DNA from: DASVUS01 sp036388675
Lineage (GTDB): Bacteria; Armatimonadota; Abditibacteriia; Abditibacteriales; Abditibacteriaceae
Direction: 5' to 3'
NCBI GenBank assembly: GCA_036388675.1
Contig: DASVRI010000015.1
Coordinates: 62,001-126,000 of the forward strand
DNA length: 64,000 nt
Each line of letters begins with the position of its first letter. Positions within the stretch are counted from its first letter, which is position 1. The notes below the pieces were generated by a model, which saw only the letters and a list, made by a program, of their open reading frames with translations, did no database searches and had not been told where the DNA came from. Of this stretch, positions 7,719 to 15,648 are shown piece by piece. Made by a program: the position numbers and the translations under genes.

Positions 7719-8425
7719 GTACTCAGGACAAGCGAGTGATGCTGGCGCCCTCGCTGTTGAGCGCCGATTGGTGGAATGTCGCCGCCGATGTGGCCGAGCT
7801 AACCCAGGCCGGTTGCGAATGGCTTCACTTCGATGCGATGGACGGTCACTTTGTGCCGAACCTGACAATGGGGCCGATGTTTCTACGCGCTCTGCGGCCT
7901 CATTCGAAACTGCACTTCGATGCGCACCTGATGCTGGCTAATGCCGGTGATTACATCGACGCTTTTTTAGAGGCGGGCGCCGATAGCATCAGCGTTCATG
8001 TGGAAGGCAATCCGCACCTGAATCGGTTGATAAACCGCATCAAAGACGGCGGCGCCCAGGCCGGCATCGTGATTAATCCCGGAACGGCAGCCACGGCGCT
8101 TGATGCCATTTTGCCCGATGTCGATTACGTCCTGGTGATGAGTGTCAATCCCGGCTTTTCGGGTCAGAAGTTCATTGCTTCAGCGGTGCAGAAGATTGAG
8201 CACTTGCACCGGATACGGCAGGAGCGCGATCTTCAGTTTTTGATTGAGGTTGATGGCGGAGTGGCACCCGATACGGCGCCGCTCGTCGTGAAGGCCGGAG
8301 CTGATGTTTTGGTATGTGGAAGCGCCCTTTTTGCCAAAGAGCGCTCGTTGAGCGATAATGTGAGTGCCCTGCGCCGCGCCATTGGTGAAGTGCCAGGTGT
8401 GACCGGCCAGGAGCCGTCAGACTGA
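7715..8425 (+). CDS. rpe: Ribulose-phosphate 3-epimerase
   Basis: This 236-residue TIM-barrel enzyme interconverts ribulose 5-phosphate and xylulose 5-phosphate in the pentose phosphate pathway. Family motifs are present: LAPSLLSADW at the N terminus (Ser for substrate), FDAMDGHFVPN (metal-binding Asp and His), FDAHLM (metal His), VMSVNPGFSGQKF and EVDGGV (catalytic Asp). The coding region starts with ATGAGTACTC, so the first residues MST come from the palindrome. It overlaps the upstream membrane-protein gene by four bases. Confidence 0.95.
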   Translation: MSTQDKRVMLAPSLLSADWWNVAADVAELTQAGCEWLHFDAMDGHFVPNLTMGPMFLRALRPHSKLHFDAHLMLANAGDYIDAFLEAGADSISVHVEGNPHLNRLINRIKDGGAQAGIVINPGTAATALDAILPDVDYVLVMSVNPGFSGQKFIASAVQKIEHLHRIRQERDLQFLIEVDGGVAPDTAPLVVKAGADVLVCGSALFAKERSLSDNVSALRRAIGEVPGVTGQEPSD

Positions 8426-8488
8426 AAGCCATAACGACCGAGCAGTTAACGAGTACTCCACAGAGTTTCTCAGCCATTTCTCAACGCG

Positions 8489-9175
8489 ATGCGTAAGATT
8501 CGTTGTCCGCGCTGTTCGGTTATCAACATGGAAGGGTTTACCACCTTTCCCTATTGCGCGGCGTGCGGCACGCGGCTGCCCGACACTCACGATGAGCACT
8601 CGCACCTGGGGTGGAGTCGCCCTCTGCGCTCGACGTTGTGGGCCGCCATTATCGGCTGCGCGGTGTTGGGGCTGGCGCTCTATGCCACAAACTTTTTTGA
8701 ATCGACGCCGACTGCCGGCACTTCTTCGCTAGTGGTCTATGGACGTGCGCCCCGCATGGCCCGAGTGGGCGAGCAAATTCAGGTGCCGATTGTTCTCGAC
8801 CGTCCCCCCTCAGTCATAGGTGCACACAGTGGCGATTACAAGGATGTCACTCTGCGCCTGCCGCACGACCTGTTCGAGAACTTCGAACTGCGCTCGCTGC
8901 AACCGGTTCCCGACAGCGCAGAGAAACGTGGCAATGGTCTCTATTATTACTACTCGTCGCTCCCACCTGATGCGATTATTCGAATAACGATGTTGCCGCT
9001 GCGGGCTGGTGTTTTCGAGGTATCAGCCAAAGTGTTTAGCGGCAGCGAGTTGCAAGACAACAGCACCAAGAAATTGCAAGGCGACATCTCCAACGAGTTC
9101 CAAACCAAAGTCACTGTTACCCAAAGCTCGTCGCAGCGCTCCGCCACTCCTCTCAACACAAAACCCGGCCAATAA
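8489..9175 (+). CDS. Zinc-ribbon single-pass membrane protein
   Basis: The 228-residue protein begins with a zinc ribbon of two cysteine pairs (CPRC at residues 5-8 and CAAC at about 29-32), followed by one membrane-spanning segment at about residues 50-70 and a probable extracytoplasmic domain of about 150 residues with beta-strand-like patterns and a run of Tyr (YYYYSS). A cytosolic zinc ribbon joined to an exported domain occurs in many hypothetical proteins. No function can be assigned. It lies 63 bp after rpe, with a GAGTACTC in the spacer, and no clear Shine-Dalgarno sequence. Confidence 0.6.
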   Translation: MRKIRCPRCSVINMEGFTTFPYCAACGTRLPDTHDEHSHLGWSRPLRSTLWAAIIGCAVLGLALYATNFFESTPTAGTSSLVVYGRAPRMARVGEQIQVPIVLDRPPSVIGAHSGDYKDVTLRLPHDLFENFELRSLQPVPDSAEKRGNGLYYYYSSLPPDAIIRITMLPLRAGVFEVSAKVFSGSELQDNSTKKLQGDISNEFQTKVTVTQSSSQRSATPLNTKPGQ

Positions 9176-9210
9176 CCACTTGGCTTAAAGCATTTTTAGA
9201 TAATGTATCG

Positions 9211-9278
9211 CAGGGGCGCACGCGATGCGTTCTGATGTGCTTGTCGCAGAATGAGGGCGTCATGCATTGTGCTCCTAC
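9211..9278. repeat. Degenerate REP-like palindrome
   Basis: The convergent spacer between the zinc-ribbon gene and the NFACT gene carries CAGGGGCGCA at 9211 and its imperfect inverted partner TTGTGCTCCTAC ending at 9278. The sequence matches the intact palindrome AGGGGCGCAATG / CATTGCGCCCCT at 21229-21252, but the arms have diverged and are separated by an insert. Confidence 0.5.
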
Positions 9279-9314
9279 GCCATGCGCATCCAGGCAATCG
9301 CACCGAAACTTGCC

Positions 9315-11129
9315 CTAAACGCGCACCAATAATGTCTGGAAGCGTTGCAGGGTTACTCGTCCCGGTGCGCCGCGCACGGAACGCACCCATTTCGCTTCGG
9401 TGTAGATGATCTCGATGCGGTCGCCTTCGTTATTGTCGTCACGAGTACTCGCTGTCTTGCGTGACGTGGTGCGCGTGGTCGAAGCCAGCCAGCGCCCGGC
9501 TTCTTCGAGTACTCGTGGCGGCGGCTGCTTGCCTTTCTGGTTCTTGATGAGGACATGCGCCGAAGGCATGCCGCGCACGTGCATCCAGATGTCGGACGGC
9601 GAAGCCACTTTCGACAACAGCAACTGATTCTCCAGGGCATTACGTCCCATCCACAGTTGCCAGCTTTCAAATTCTCGCCGCCGCAGCTTGCTTTCGGGGC
9701 GCGCCGCGTCGCTTTCCTGCCGCGTGCGCGAAGCGGGTTTCGGCTCGCGCTGAGCATCTTTCTGATGTAGCCCGCTAGCAGCAGCGATGGCCTCCAGTTC
9801 GTGCCGGTTTTGCGCCGCGCGCGCAGCCTCTTCCCATTTTTGCAGTGCGGCGGCTTCGGCTTCGAGTTCCTCGCGGCGTGCCGGCGCAGCGGCGGCCAGC
9901 TTGTGCGCTCGACGATAGCGATTGAAGCAGCGCGTCGCGTTATCGGCTGCCGACCAGTCGGGCTCCAGCGCAATGCATGTTGTCGCCGAATCTTCAGGAT
10001 TCTCGCCCCAGGCGTCGAGCGGCAACTCAATCGAGGTGGCGCCATTTTGCAAAGCCGCTTCCACCTGGCCAATGTGTGCCAGAATCGCTTGTCCCTGCTG
10101 GTTGAACAAAGCCGCGTCTTCGGCGTGGCGCAAGGCTTTGGCAGTGTCTTGCTGCTGGGCCGCGTTGCGCTTGCGAGAAGCCGCCAGATACGACATCAAA
10201 CGAGCGCGCTCGCTGCTCAAAGCCCCGGCGGCGGCTTCCCGCGTTACACAATGCTCAATCAGAGTACTCAGGGAGCCACTGCACGGCGCGCAATCGGAGC
10301 CTGACAGAGGAAAAGTATAAGGCTGCTCGCCACAAAGCACCGGGGTGAAATCACCGTTTGAGGCGAGTTGCGCTTGCTCGAAAAATGCAGCGCATTCGCT
10401 GGCCCAGGCCCTTGCATCCACCGCGCTTGTTGCCCTAACTTGTGCTTGCAACGAGCGCACCACCAACGGCGAGATGCCGGTGAACTGAGCGCGCAGCCAT
10501 GCGGTAAAATCGTCAGCAGTCGCGTCCAGGTTTAAGTCCGCATCGAGTACTCGCTGTTGCCAGTCGTTGACCTGGAGTGGGTTCGCTTTGCCGGAGGGCG
10601 GCGGCTCGTAAGGGCGATGCGGCAAAATGGTGCGCACGCTATTGAGAAACGGCGGCAAACGCTTCACCGCATCAATAATGGTCTGCGATTCGTCCAGCAG
10701 AATGATGTTCGAGCGGCGCTCCATCAACTCCGCGACAAGGGTGTAGCGCACCAGGTCGCCGATAGCGTCGCGCGTTTCCCACCGCAGATGCAGCACACGG
10801 TCGAAGTTTGGCTGCTCGACATCGACCAGGCGAGCGTTGCGCAGTGCCTTACGCAATGTTGTGGTTAAAGCCGTGTTGGACGGCTGCGGCGCTTCGGCGA
10901 CAAAGTGCAGGCGTGCCCGTTGCGGATGGGTGTCGATAAGCAGCGTCGCACTGCGAAAGGCGAGAAAAACTGCGCGATCATCGTCTTCGGAAGAGTTGCC
11001 GCGCGTTTGCGGCATCTTGCCGCTGTGCTGAGGCAAACTGCTGGCCTGCCAGATGTCGCGCAGGCGCTCACCGCGCAGCGCGCGCATCTCCGCCGCCAGC
11101 GCGGCCAGCATCGTCGAATCGAAAATCAT
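9315..11129 (-). CDS. rqcH: NFACT-family RqcH/Rqc2-like protein
   Basis: About 604 residues with the NFACT architecture: NFACT-N at the N terminus (MIFDSTMLAALAAEM, then GERLRDIWQ), a helix-hairpin-helix-like and long coiled-coil middle rich in Ala, Glu and Arg, and NFACT-R near the C terminus with WMGRNALENQLLL, DIWMHVRGMPSAHVLIK and a GxVTLQRFQTLLV ending. Family members (RqcH in bacteria, also annotated fibronectin-binding protein A) bind obstructed 50S subunits and direct C-terminal Ala tailing in ribosome quality control. A TTG 18 bases upstream is an alternative start. It contains four GAGTACTC sites. It follows a receiver gene on the same strand with a 43-bp gap. Confidence 0.85.
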   Translation of the reverse strand: MIFDSTMLAALAAEMRALRGERLRDIWQASSLPQHSGKMPQTRGNSSEDDDRAVFLAFRSATLLIDTHPQRARLHFVAEAPQPSNTALTTTLRKALRNARLVDVEQPNFDRVLHLRWETRDAIGDLVRYTLVAELMERRSNIILLDESQTIIDAVKRLPPFLNSVRTILPHRPYEPPPSGKANPLQVNDWQQRVLDADLNLDATADDFTAWLRAQFTGISPLVVRSLQAQVRATSAVDARAWASECAAFFEQAQLASNGDFTPVLCGEQPYTFPLSGSDCAPCSGSLSTLIEHCVTREAAAGALSSERARLMSYLAASRKRNAAQQQDTAKALRHAEDAALFNQQGQAILAHIGQVEAALQNGATSIELPLDAWGENPEDSATTCIALEPDWSAADNATRCFNRYRRAHKLAAAAPARREELEAEAAALQKWEEAARAAQNRHELEAIAAASGLHQKDAQREPKPASRTRQESDAARPESKLRRREFESWQLWMGRNALENQLLLSKVASPSDIWMHVRGMPSAHVLIKNQKGKQPPPRVLEEAGRWLASTTRTTSRKTASTRDDNNEGDRIEIIYTEAKWVRSVRGAPGRVTLQRFQTLLVRV

Positions 11130-11172
11130 GGAGGTGACGAAGCGCAAAGCTGCGCCTCATAAATGGCCCAAC

Positions 11173-11529
11173 TCAGCGCAGGCGCTTGACCTGTTCAATG
11201 AACTGCATCGGGCCAAAGGGTTTTACCAAAAACTCGTTGCAACCGGCGGTGGTGGCCATGCGACGCGCCAGGGCCGTGCCGATGGTGGACATCATCAGAA
11301 TCGGTACCGAGCGGCCATTTTTGGTGCCGCGCATGCGCTGCACGAGTTCGATGCCATCGGTGTTGCCCAGCACGGAATCGACAATCAGGGCGTCAAACTT
11401 CTCGCCTTCCATGTGCTGCAGCGCTGCGTCCGGGTTTTCGGCACACACAACGTCGACATCCGCTTCTTTCAAGGACAAAGCCAAAAAGCCCAGCAGTTCC
11501 TCGTTGTCGTCGACGATCAGTACTCGCAT
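11173..11529 (-). CDS. Single-domain response regulator
   Basis: The 118-residue protein is a lone CheY-like receiver: acidic pair D7-D8, phosphoacceptor D51 (IVDSVLG), the Thr/Ser position in LMMST, and Lys in EFLVKPFG. There is no output domain, so it probably works by protein contact, as in CheY- or PilG/PilH-type signalling. It lies downstream of the T2SF-domain gene on the same strand, so a link to pilus or secretion machinery is possible but unproven. A variant palindrome (CAGTACTC) overlaps its start. Confidence 0.85.
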   Translation of the reverse strand: MRVLIVDDNEELLGFLALSLKEADVDVVCAENPDAALQHMEGEKFDALIVDSVLGNTDGIELVQRMRGTKNGRSVPILMMSTIGTALARRMATTAGCNEFLVKPFGPMQFIEQVKRLR

Positions 11530-11596
11530 AAAATCAAACCGTTTCCCATCTCAAGCTGCCGCAGCCTGTGACGACTGTCGGCGCAGCCTCAAGGTT

Positions 11597-12556
11597 CTAC
11601 TCGTAATCTTCTTCGACTTGTCGGGTGCGAGTGCGCGCAGAAGACAGCGCTGCTGGTGTTGCGTCCTGCGATAACGGGCGATTACCTAAGGCTAGTCGCT
11701 GCGGTGTAGCCGATGGTTCGGGTGCGACCACCTCTGATGGCGCTGCCGTTTCGTCCGCAGCACGTACTCCACTCGAGTTCTCATCGGTTTGAACCACAGA
11801 GCCTGCTGTTCCTTCAGGGGTGTGGACAACGGGTGTAACGTGCAAGTTTGCGCTATCCTCACTGCCCTGTCCAGATAACGAAGACGGGGGCTCGGTGCTG
11901 CTCCGGTTTTCAACCTGTTGGTGCAACCACATCGCCGCCCCGCCGCACAGCAAAGCGGCAACCAGACACAGCGCGAAGAACACCCAGCGCAAGGGCAGCA
12001 AACCGATACCGGCGCTCCACCACACGACGGCCCAGGCTAACAGCAAGGCCGTCGCGAAGAGAAGCACAGACACAGCCAAACTCTGCAACCGCCCGATCAG
12101 CGCTTCGACTACAGATGAAAGCGACTCCGGCGGAACGACAGCATTAACCACAGCCGGAGCCTGCGCATATTGAATCGAGTACTCGTTGCGCCGTGCCGCG
12201 CCGTCTATTTCGGCACCAGGCTCGTTTGCACTGGCGATTGTGCTGGCTTCGAGTTCGCCTTCCTTTAGCAGGTAATCGGCGCTGCTGAGAAATGCGCCGG
12301 CCAGGTCGTTGCGATCTTCGCCCTGCTGCACCAACGAAATGATGAACGGCGACCACACATCCGGCGCGCGCTCCATGGCGTCCACCAGGCTGCGCCCCAT
12401 CGTGAGGTCATGGTCGAGCGCGTCGTAAAGCTGCAGCAGGCGCGGATTATCGGTTTGCGCACGCAGCACACGCGTAATGCGCAAAATATCGACCCCGGCC
12501 TGCATCATGCCGCCGATCTGGCGACACACGGTAATCAGTTCACTGCGATCAACCAT
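11597..12556 (-). CDS. Protein with single T2SF (GspF/PilC-like) domain
   Basis: About 319 residues. Residues 1-110 match one T2SF repeat: LITVCRQIGGMMQAGVDILR, then PRLLQLYDALDHDLTMGRSL and PDVWSPFIISLVQQGE. GspF and PilC proteins have two such repeats with three membrane segments; here there is one, followed by a linker, two adjacent membrane helices (about residues 180-235) and a long disordered Ser/Thr/Glu/Pro-rich tail ending in an acidic motif. It is therefore a reduced relative rather than an assembly platform. The first Met of the longer reading frame (12604) is in a low-complexity stretch, so MVDRSELI (12556) is chosen. It is downstream of efp, 55 bp away, with no pilus genes nearby. 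Confidence 0.65.
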   Translation of the reverse strand: MVDRSELITVCRQIGGMMQAGVDILRITRVLRAQTDNPRLLQLYDALDHDLTMGRSLVDAMERAPDVWSPFIISLVQQGEDRNDLAGAFLSSADYLLKEGELEASTIASANEPGAEIDGAARRNEYSIQYAQAPAVVNAVVPPESLSSVVEALIGRLQSLAVSVLLFATALLLAWAVVWWSAGIGLLPLRWVFFALCLVAALLCGGAAMWLHQQVENRSSTEPPSSLSGQGSEDSANLHVTPVVHTPEGTAGSVVQTDENSSGVRAADETAAPSEVVAPEPSATPQRLALGNRPLSQDATPAALSSARTRTRQVEEDYE

Positions 12557-12611
12557 GAGAATTGACGAATTACGATTGACGAATGGACGCAGCAGAATCG
12601 TCAATCCACAA

Positions 12612-13175
12612 TTACTTCACACGCTCGACGTATTGGCCGGTGCGCGTATCGACGCGAATGGTTTCGCCTTCGTTGACAAACAGCGGCACCGTCACGACCG
12701 CGCCGGTTTCCAGAGTCGCCGGCTTGCTGCCGCCCTGAGCCGTGTCGCCGCGCACACCGGGGTCGCTTTGCGTGATTTTGAACTCCATGGTTTGCGGCAG
12801 TTCCATGTTGAGCAACTGACCTTTCCACTGCACGAGCTGAACGGGTGTGTTGTCCTTGAGGAACTTCACGGCGTCGCCGACCTTCTTGGCGGGCAGTGTC
12901 ATCTGCTCGAAACTGCTCATGTCCATGAAAACCAGATCGTCGCCGTCGGTGTACAAGTACTCGACATTGGTTCGCTCGACAATCGCCTGATCCAGTTTGT
13001 CGCCGGCGCGCCATGTTTTATCGACGGTGTTGCCGGTCATCAGGTTCTTGATGCGCGAGCGCACGAATGCGCCGCCCTTGCCGGGCTTTACGTGTTGAAA
13101 GTCGACGATCTGGTAAACGTTGCCTTCGTATTCGATAGTCAGGCCGGTTTTAAAGTCGGCTGTTGAGATGGCCAC
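12612..13175 (-). CDS. efp: Elongation factor P
   Basis: The 187-residue product is EF-P, which binds between the P and E sites and relieves stalling at polyproline stretches. The KOW-like first domain is seen from the start (ISTADFKTGLTIEYEGNVYQIV), the tip loop reads HVKPGKGGAF with Lys at the modified position, and OB domains II and III follow, ending in RVDTRTGQYVERV. The start is GTG at 13175 with GAGG upstream; a longer frame begins at 13238 but adds a non-family extension. Polyproline-rich proteins encoded here (the Spy-like protein and CpxA linker) are the kind of clients EF-P serves. Confidence 0.95.
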   Translation of the reverse strand: MAISTADFKTGLTIEYEGNVYQIVDFQHVKPGKGGAFVRSRIKNLMTGNTVDKTWRAGDKLDQAIVERTNVEYLYTDGDDLVFMDMSSFEQMTLPAKKVGDAVKFLKDNTPVQLVQWKGQLLNMELPQTMEFKITQSDPGVRGDTAQGGSKPATLETGAVVTVPLFVNEGETIRVDTRTGQYVERVK

Positions 13176-13384
13176 AGAAATTTCCTCGCTTGTGCTATTG
13201 TTTTCAAAAGGTTGCAATTGAAGGATAGCGCAATGCAAAGCGACGGTGCAAACCGGCGCGCAATTGAGTACTCACATCGAGCAATTACAGCGCACTTCGT
13301 GCCGATTTACATGGCGCGTGACTTGCATTGTAAAAGGCCGGTCTAAACAGGTGCGACAAGACACCTTTGCAAGGGAGGCTGGAC

Positions 13385-14539
13385 ATGTTCCGCAAACCGC
13401 CGTCAAAATTGGAGTCGCTGCGTGGAACGGTAACCGATACGGTTGCCGGAACGTTCGATACCATTCATGAAAAGCTGGATTATCTGCCGCTGGAGCGGCC
13501 ATTAGAAACACTCAAGGATGTAAAAGAGAGCGTCACGGAAACCGTACACCACGGTTTGGAAGCCGCGTCGCACGGCCTGGATGCCGCCGCGCACAAAGCC
13601 GGCGATGTGTTGCAAGCTGCCACCGGCGCGGCCAGGGGAGCCGTTGGTGCTGCCAGAGGCGCCGCTGGTGCTGCCAGAGGAGTCGCAGCAAGCGGCATCG
13701 CAGCCGGAGCCGCCACGGCCAGCAGCGCCAAACAGAGCGCTGTCGATGCGGTGCAAAACACCGCAAAAACGGCACAGAATTCAAAGAAAGTCGCGCAAGA
13801 AGCGGCAGCCAACGCAGCGGCTGCCAGTGCTGCTGCCGCCACAGCCGCACGCGAAAAAGCACAACACAAAGTTGATGACTTTTCTGCCGCGCAAGAAAAA
13901 CTGCGCCGGAAACTGGAAAGAAAACTGCACCGAGAAGCCAGACAGCAGACCAAAGCGCCGCAAAACAAAGCCGATGATGTGCGTGACAGCGTAACCGTGC
14001 TACGCAATAAAGCCGGGGACAAACGCGGCGATTACGTGACCGAAGTGCAAATTGCCGACGGCACTTCAAAGTGGTTGTGGATCGGTGTCGGAGTACTCGC
14101 CGGAGTGATTCTGGGCATCATGCTGGCACCGGCAACAGGCCGTCGTTCGCGCGCGTTGGTCAAAGACAAACTGAACAAAGCCGGCCACGGAGCCAGCGGG
14201 CTGGGCGGCGCGGCCAAAGCCAAAGCGACCGACATCGCCAATCGTGCAGCAGGCAAAGTGCACCAAATTAAGGGCAACAGCGAGGAAGATGTAGCCGACG
14301 ACTTGACCATTGCCGACCGTGTGCGCACCGCAATTGGTGAAAGCCCCATCACACGCAACATGGAGCGCCTCAACATCGATTGCGTGAATGGCATCGTCAC
14401 AGTGCGCGGGCCAATCGCCGACACGGAGTTGCAGGGCCAGATTGAAGGTATCATCCGCGCCGTCAAAGGCGTAGTCGATGTGCAGTTGTTCCTGCTCACC
14501 GAAGAAACGGAAGAAAACCCCGAGCCTTTTATCGGTTAA
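13385..14539 (+). CDS. Ala-rich coiled protein with membrane segment and BON domain
   Basis: The 384-residue protein has three parts: residues 1-215 are an Ala/Lys/Gln-rich amphipathic helical region with short repeats (GAARGAVGAARGAAGAARG and the like), reminiscent of LEA or YtxH-type stress proteins; one membrane segment (WLWIGVGVLAGVILGIML) at about 232-250 followed by a basic stretch; and a C-terminal BON domain at about 305-375 (DLTIADRVRTAIG ... GIVTVRGPIAD ... VKGVVDVQLFL). BON domains bind phospholipid or attach to envelopes. A desiccation or envelope-stress role is inferred. The start is the ATG after GGGAGG; an upstream frame is rejected. A strong terminator follows. Confidence 0.7.
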   Translation: MFRKPPSKLESLRGTVTDTVAGTFDTIHEKLDYLPLERPLETLKDVKESVTETVHHGLEAASHGLDAAAHKAGDVLQAATGAARGAVGAARGAAGAARGVAASGIAAGAATASSAKQSAVDAVQNTAKTAQNSKKVAQEAAANAAAASAAAATAAREKAQHKVDDFSAAQEKLRRKLERKLHREARQQTKAPQNKADDVRDSVTVLRNKAGDKRGDYVTEVQIADGTSKWLWIGVGVLAGVILGIMLAPATGRRSRALVKDKLNKAGHGASGLGGAAKAKATDIANRAAGKVHQIKGNSEEDVADDLTIADRVRTAIGESPITRNMERLNIDCVNGIVTVRGPIADTELQGQIEGIIRAVKGVVDVQLFLLTEETEENPEPFIG

Positions 14540-14551
14540 ACAAACCCTCAA

Positions 14552-14597
14552 AAACAAAAAGCTCGTCTGGTATTAACACCAGACGAGCTTTTTGTTT
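14552..14597 (+). terminator. Rho-independent terminator
   Basis: A perfect 20-bp inverted repeat (AAACAAAAAGCTCGTCTGGT and its complement) with a 6-nt loop ends in TTTTTGTTT just after the BON-domain gene. Its A-rich left arm makes it usable from both strands, so it may also serve pyrF-side transcription coming from the right. Confidence 0.9.
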
Positions 14598-14691
14598 CAC
14601 CACCTCATTTGAAGACTGGACTTCTGCAACTGAAGCTTCCTCAAAACATGGAGCGTGAGTGATGGGCTTCTCTCAATCTACAGCCCGTCGC

Positions 14692-15402
14692 TCACGCTGC
14701 GGGTTCGGAGTGCGTAAGCCCGGTAAGGAGAGATTTCGCCGCCGCAACCGGATCGGGCGCCGCAGTTATCGGACGCCCCACCACAAGCCAGTTTGCTCCG
14801 GCATCAACGGCCTGGCGTGGCGTGAGTACTCGTTTCTGGTCGCCCACATTGGCACCAACGGGACGGATGCCCGGCGTCACAAGAAGAAAGTCCGGCCCGC
14901 ACTCTGCGCGCACAAGTGCTATTTCCTGCGGCGAACACACCACGCCATCCAATCCGGCTTCACGCGCCAGATGTGCCAAGCGACGCACAGCATCACGCGG
15001 TTCATCCAATCCAATCTGTTGTAGTTGAGTGCGGTCATGCGAAGTGAGAATTGTCACACCAATAACACGAGAACTCGCATTCGTTTCGCGTGCGGCTTCT
15101 TGTGCGGCGCGCATCATCTCCAATCCGCCAAGACAATGCACGTTAAAAATCATCACGCCCATCTTCGCCGCCACGCGTGATACAGCGGCGACAGTGTTGG
15201 GAATATCGTGGAACTTCAGGTCGAGAAAAACATTGTCGGCGCCGATCTCTTCGACAATCGAAGAGCCAACCGAGCAGAATAACTCCAACCCCACTTTGAA
15301 GCCGCCGACATGTGGACGCAGCGTATGCGCCAGTTGCAAAGCAGCTTCACGCGTCGGCACATCCAGCGCCACCAGCACCGGATTTTCTTGAGAATGTGTC
15401 AT
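14692..15402 (-). CDS. pyrF: Orotidine 5'-phosphate decarboxylase
   Basis: The 236-residue TIM-barrel enzyme makes UMP from OMP, the last step of de novo pyrimidine synthesis. It has VALDVPTREAA with the first substrate Asp, FKVGLEL, the catalytic tetrad motif DLKFHDIPNTV (Lys-Asp), and the phosphate-binding TPGIRP plus GRPIT at the end. Upstream on its strand, TAAAAT (15410-15415) lies seven bases before the ATG with no Shine-Dalgarno, suggesting a leaderless message, and a GAGTACTC sits where a -35 region would be. pyrD and pyrK are 35 kb away. Confidence 0.95.
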   Translation of the reverse strand: MTHSQENPVLVALDVPTREAALQLAHTLRPHVGGFKVGLELFCSVGSSIVEEIGADNVFLDLKFHDIPNTVAAVSRVAAKMGVMIFNVHCLGGLEMMRAAQEAARETNASSRVIGVTILTSHDRTQLQQIGLDEPRDAVRRLAHLAREAGLDGVVCSPQEIALVRAECGPDFLLVTPGIRPVGANVGDQKRVLTPRQAVDAGANWLVVGRPITAAPDPVAAAKSLLTGLTHSEPAA

Positions 15403-15447
15403 TGTCCCTATTTTAGCAAAGCCGGCGAGTACTCAACGAACACCAGC

Positions 15448-15489
15448 GCAGCCGGGCAATCGCAGCCGGGCAATCGCAGCCGGGCAACC
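15448..15489. repeat. Three tandem copies of a 14-bp unit
   Basis: GCAGCCGGGCAATC is repeated three times head to tail (15448-15461, 15462-15475, 15476-15489, the last with one change) in the divergent spacer between pyrF and urtA. A second, unrelated 14-bp triple repeat occurs at 35467-35508. The rest of this 245-bp spacer holds a GAGTACTC and an AAGGAG Shine-Dalgarno sequence before urtA; no riboswitch pattern was recognised. Confidence 0.85.
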
Positions 15490-15648
15490 TGCGATTTTTA
15501 CACTCGTGTAATCTGTGCGAAACAGAGTGCCCTTAGAATTGCAACAGCTAACAAACACGGCTGTCGCTGTTCTTCCAAGCCGTTCAAAGTGCTGTTTTGG
15601 GTTGTCACAATCATAGTTACCAAGACACCTATCCCCAAGGAGATGTAA

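Noticed and set aside
13480..14022. Long minus-strand frames opposite the Ala-rich BON gene
   Set aside because: The composition (Ala, Cys, Leu, Ser) is the mirror of GCN-rich Ala codons; no motif, start signal or conservation is visible.
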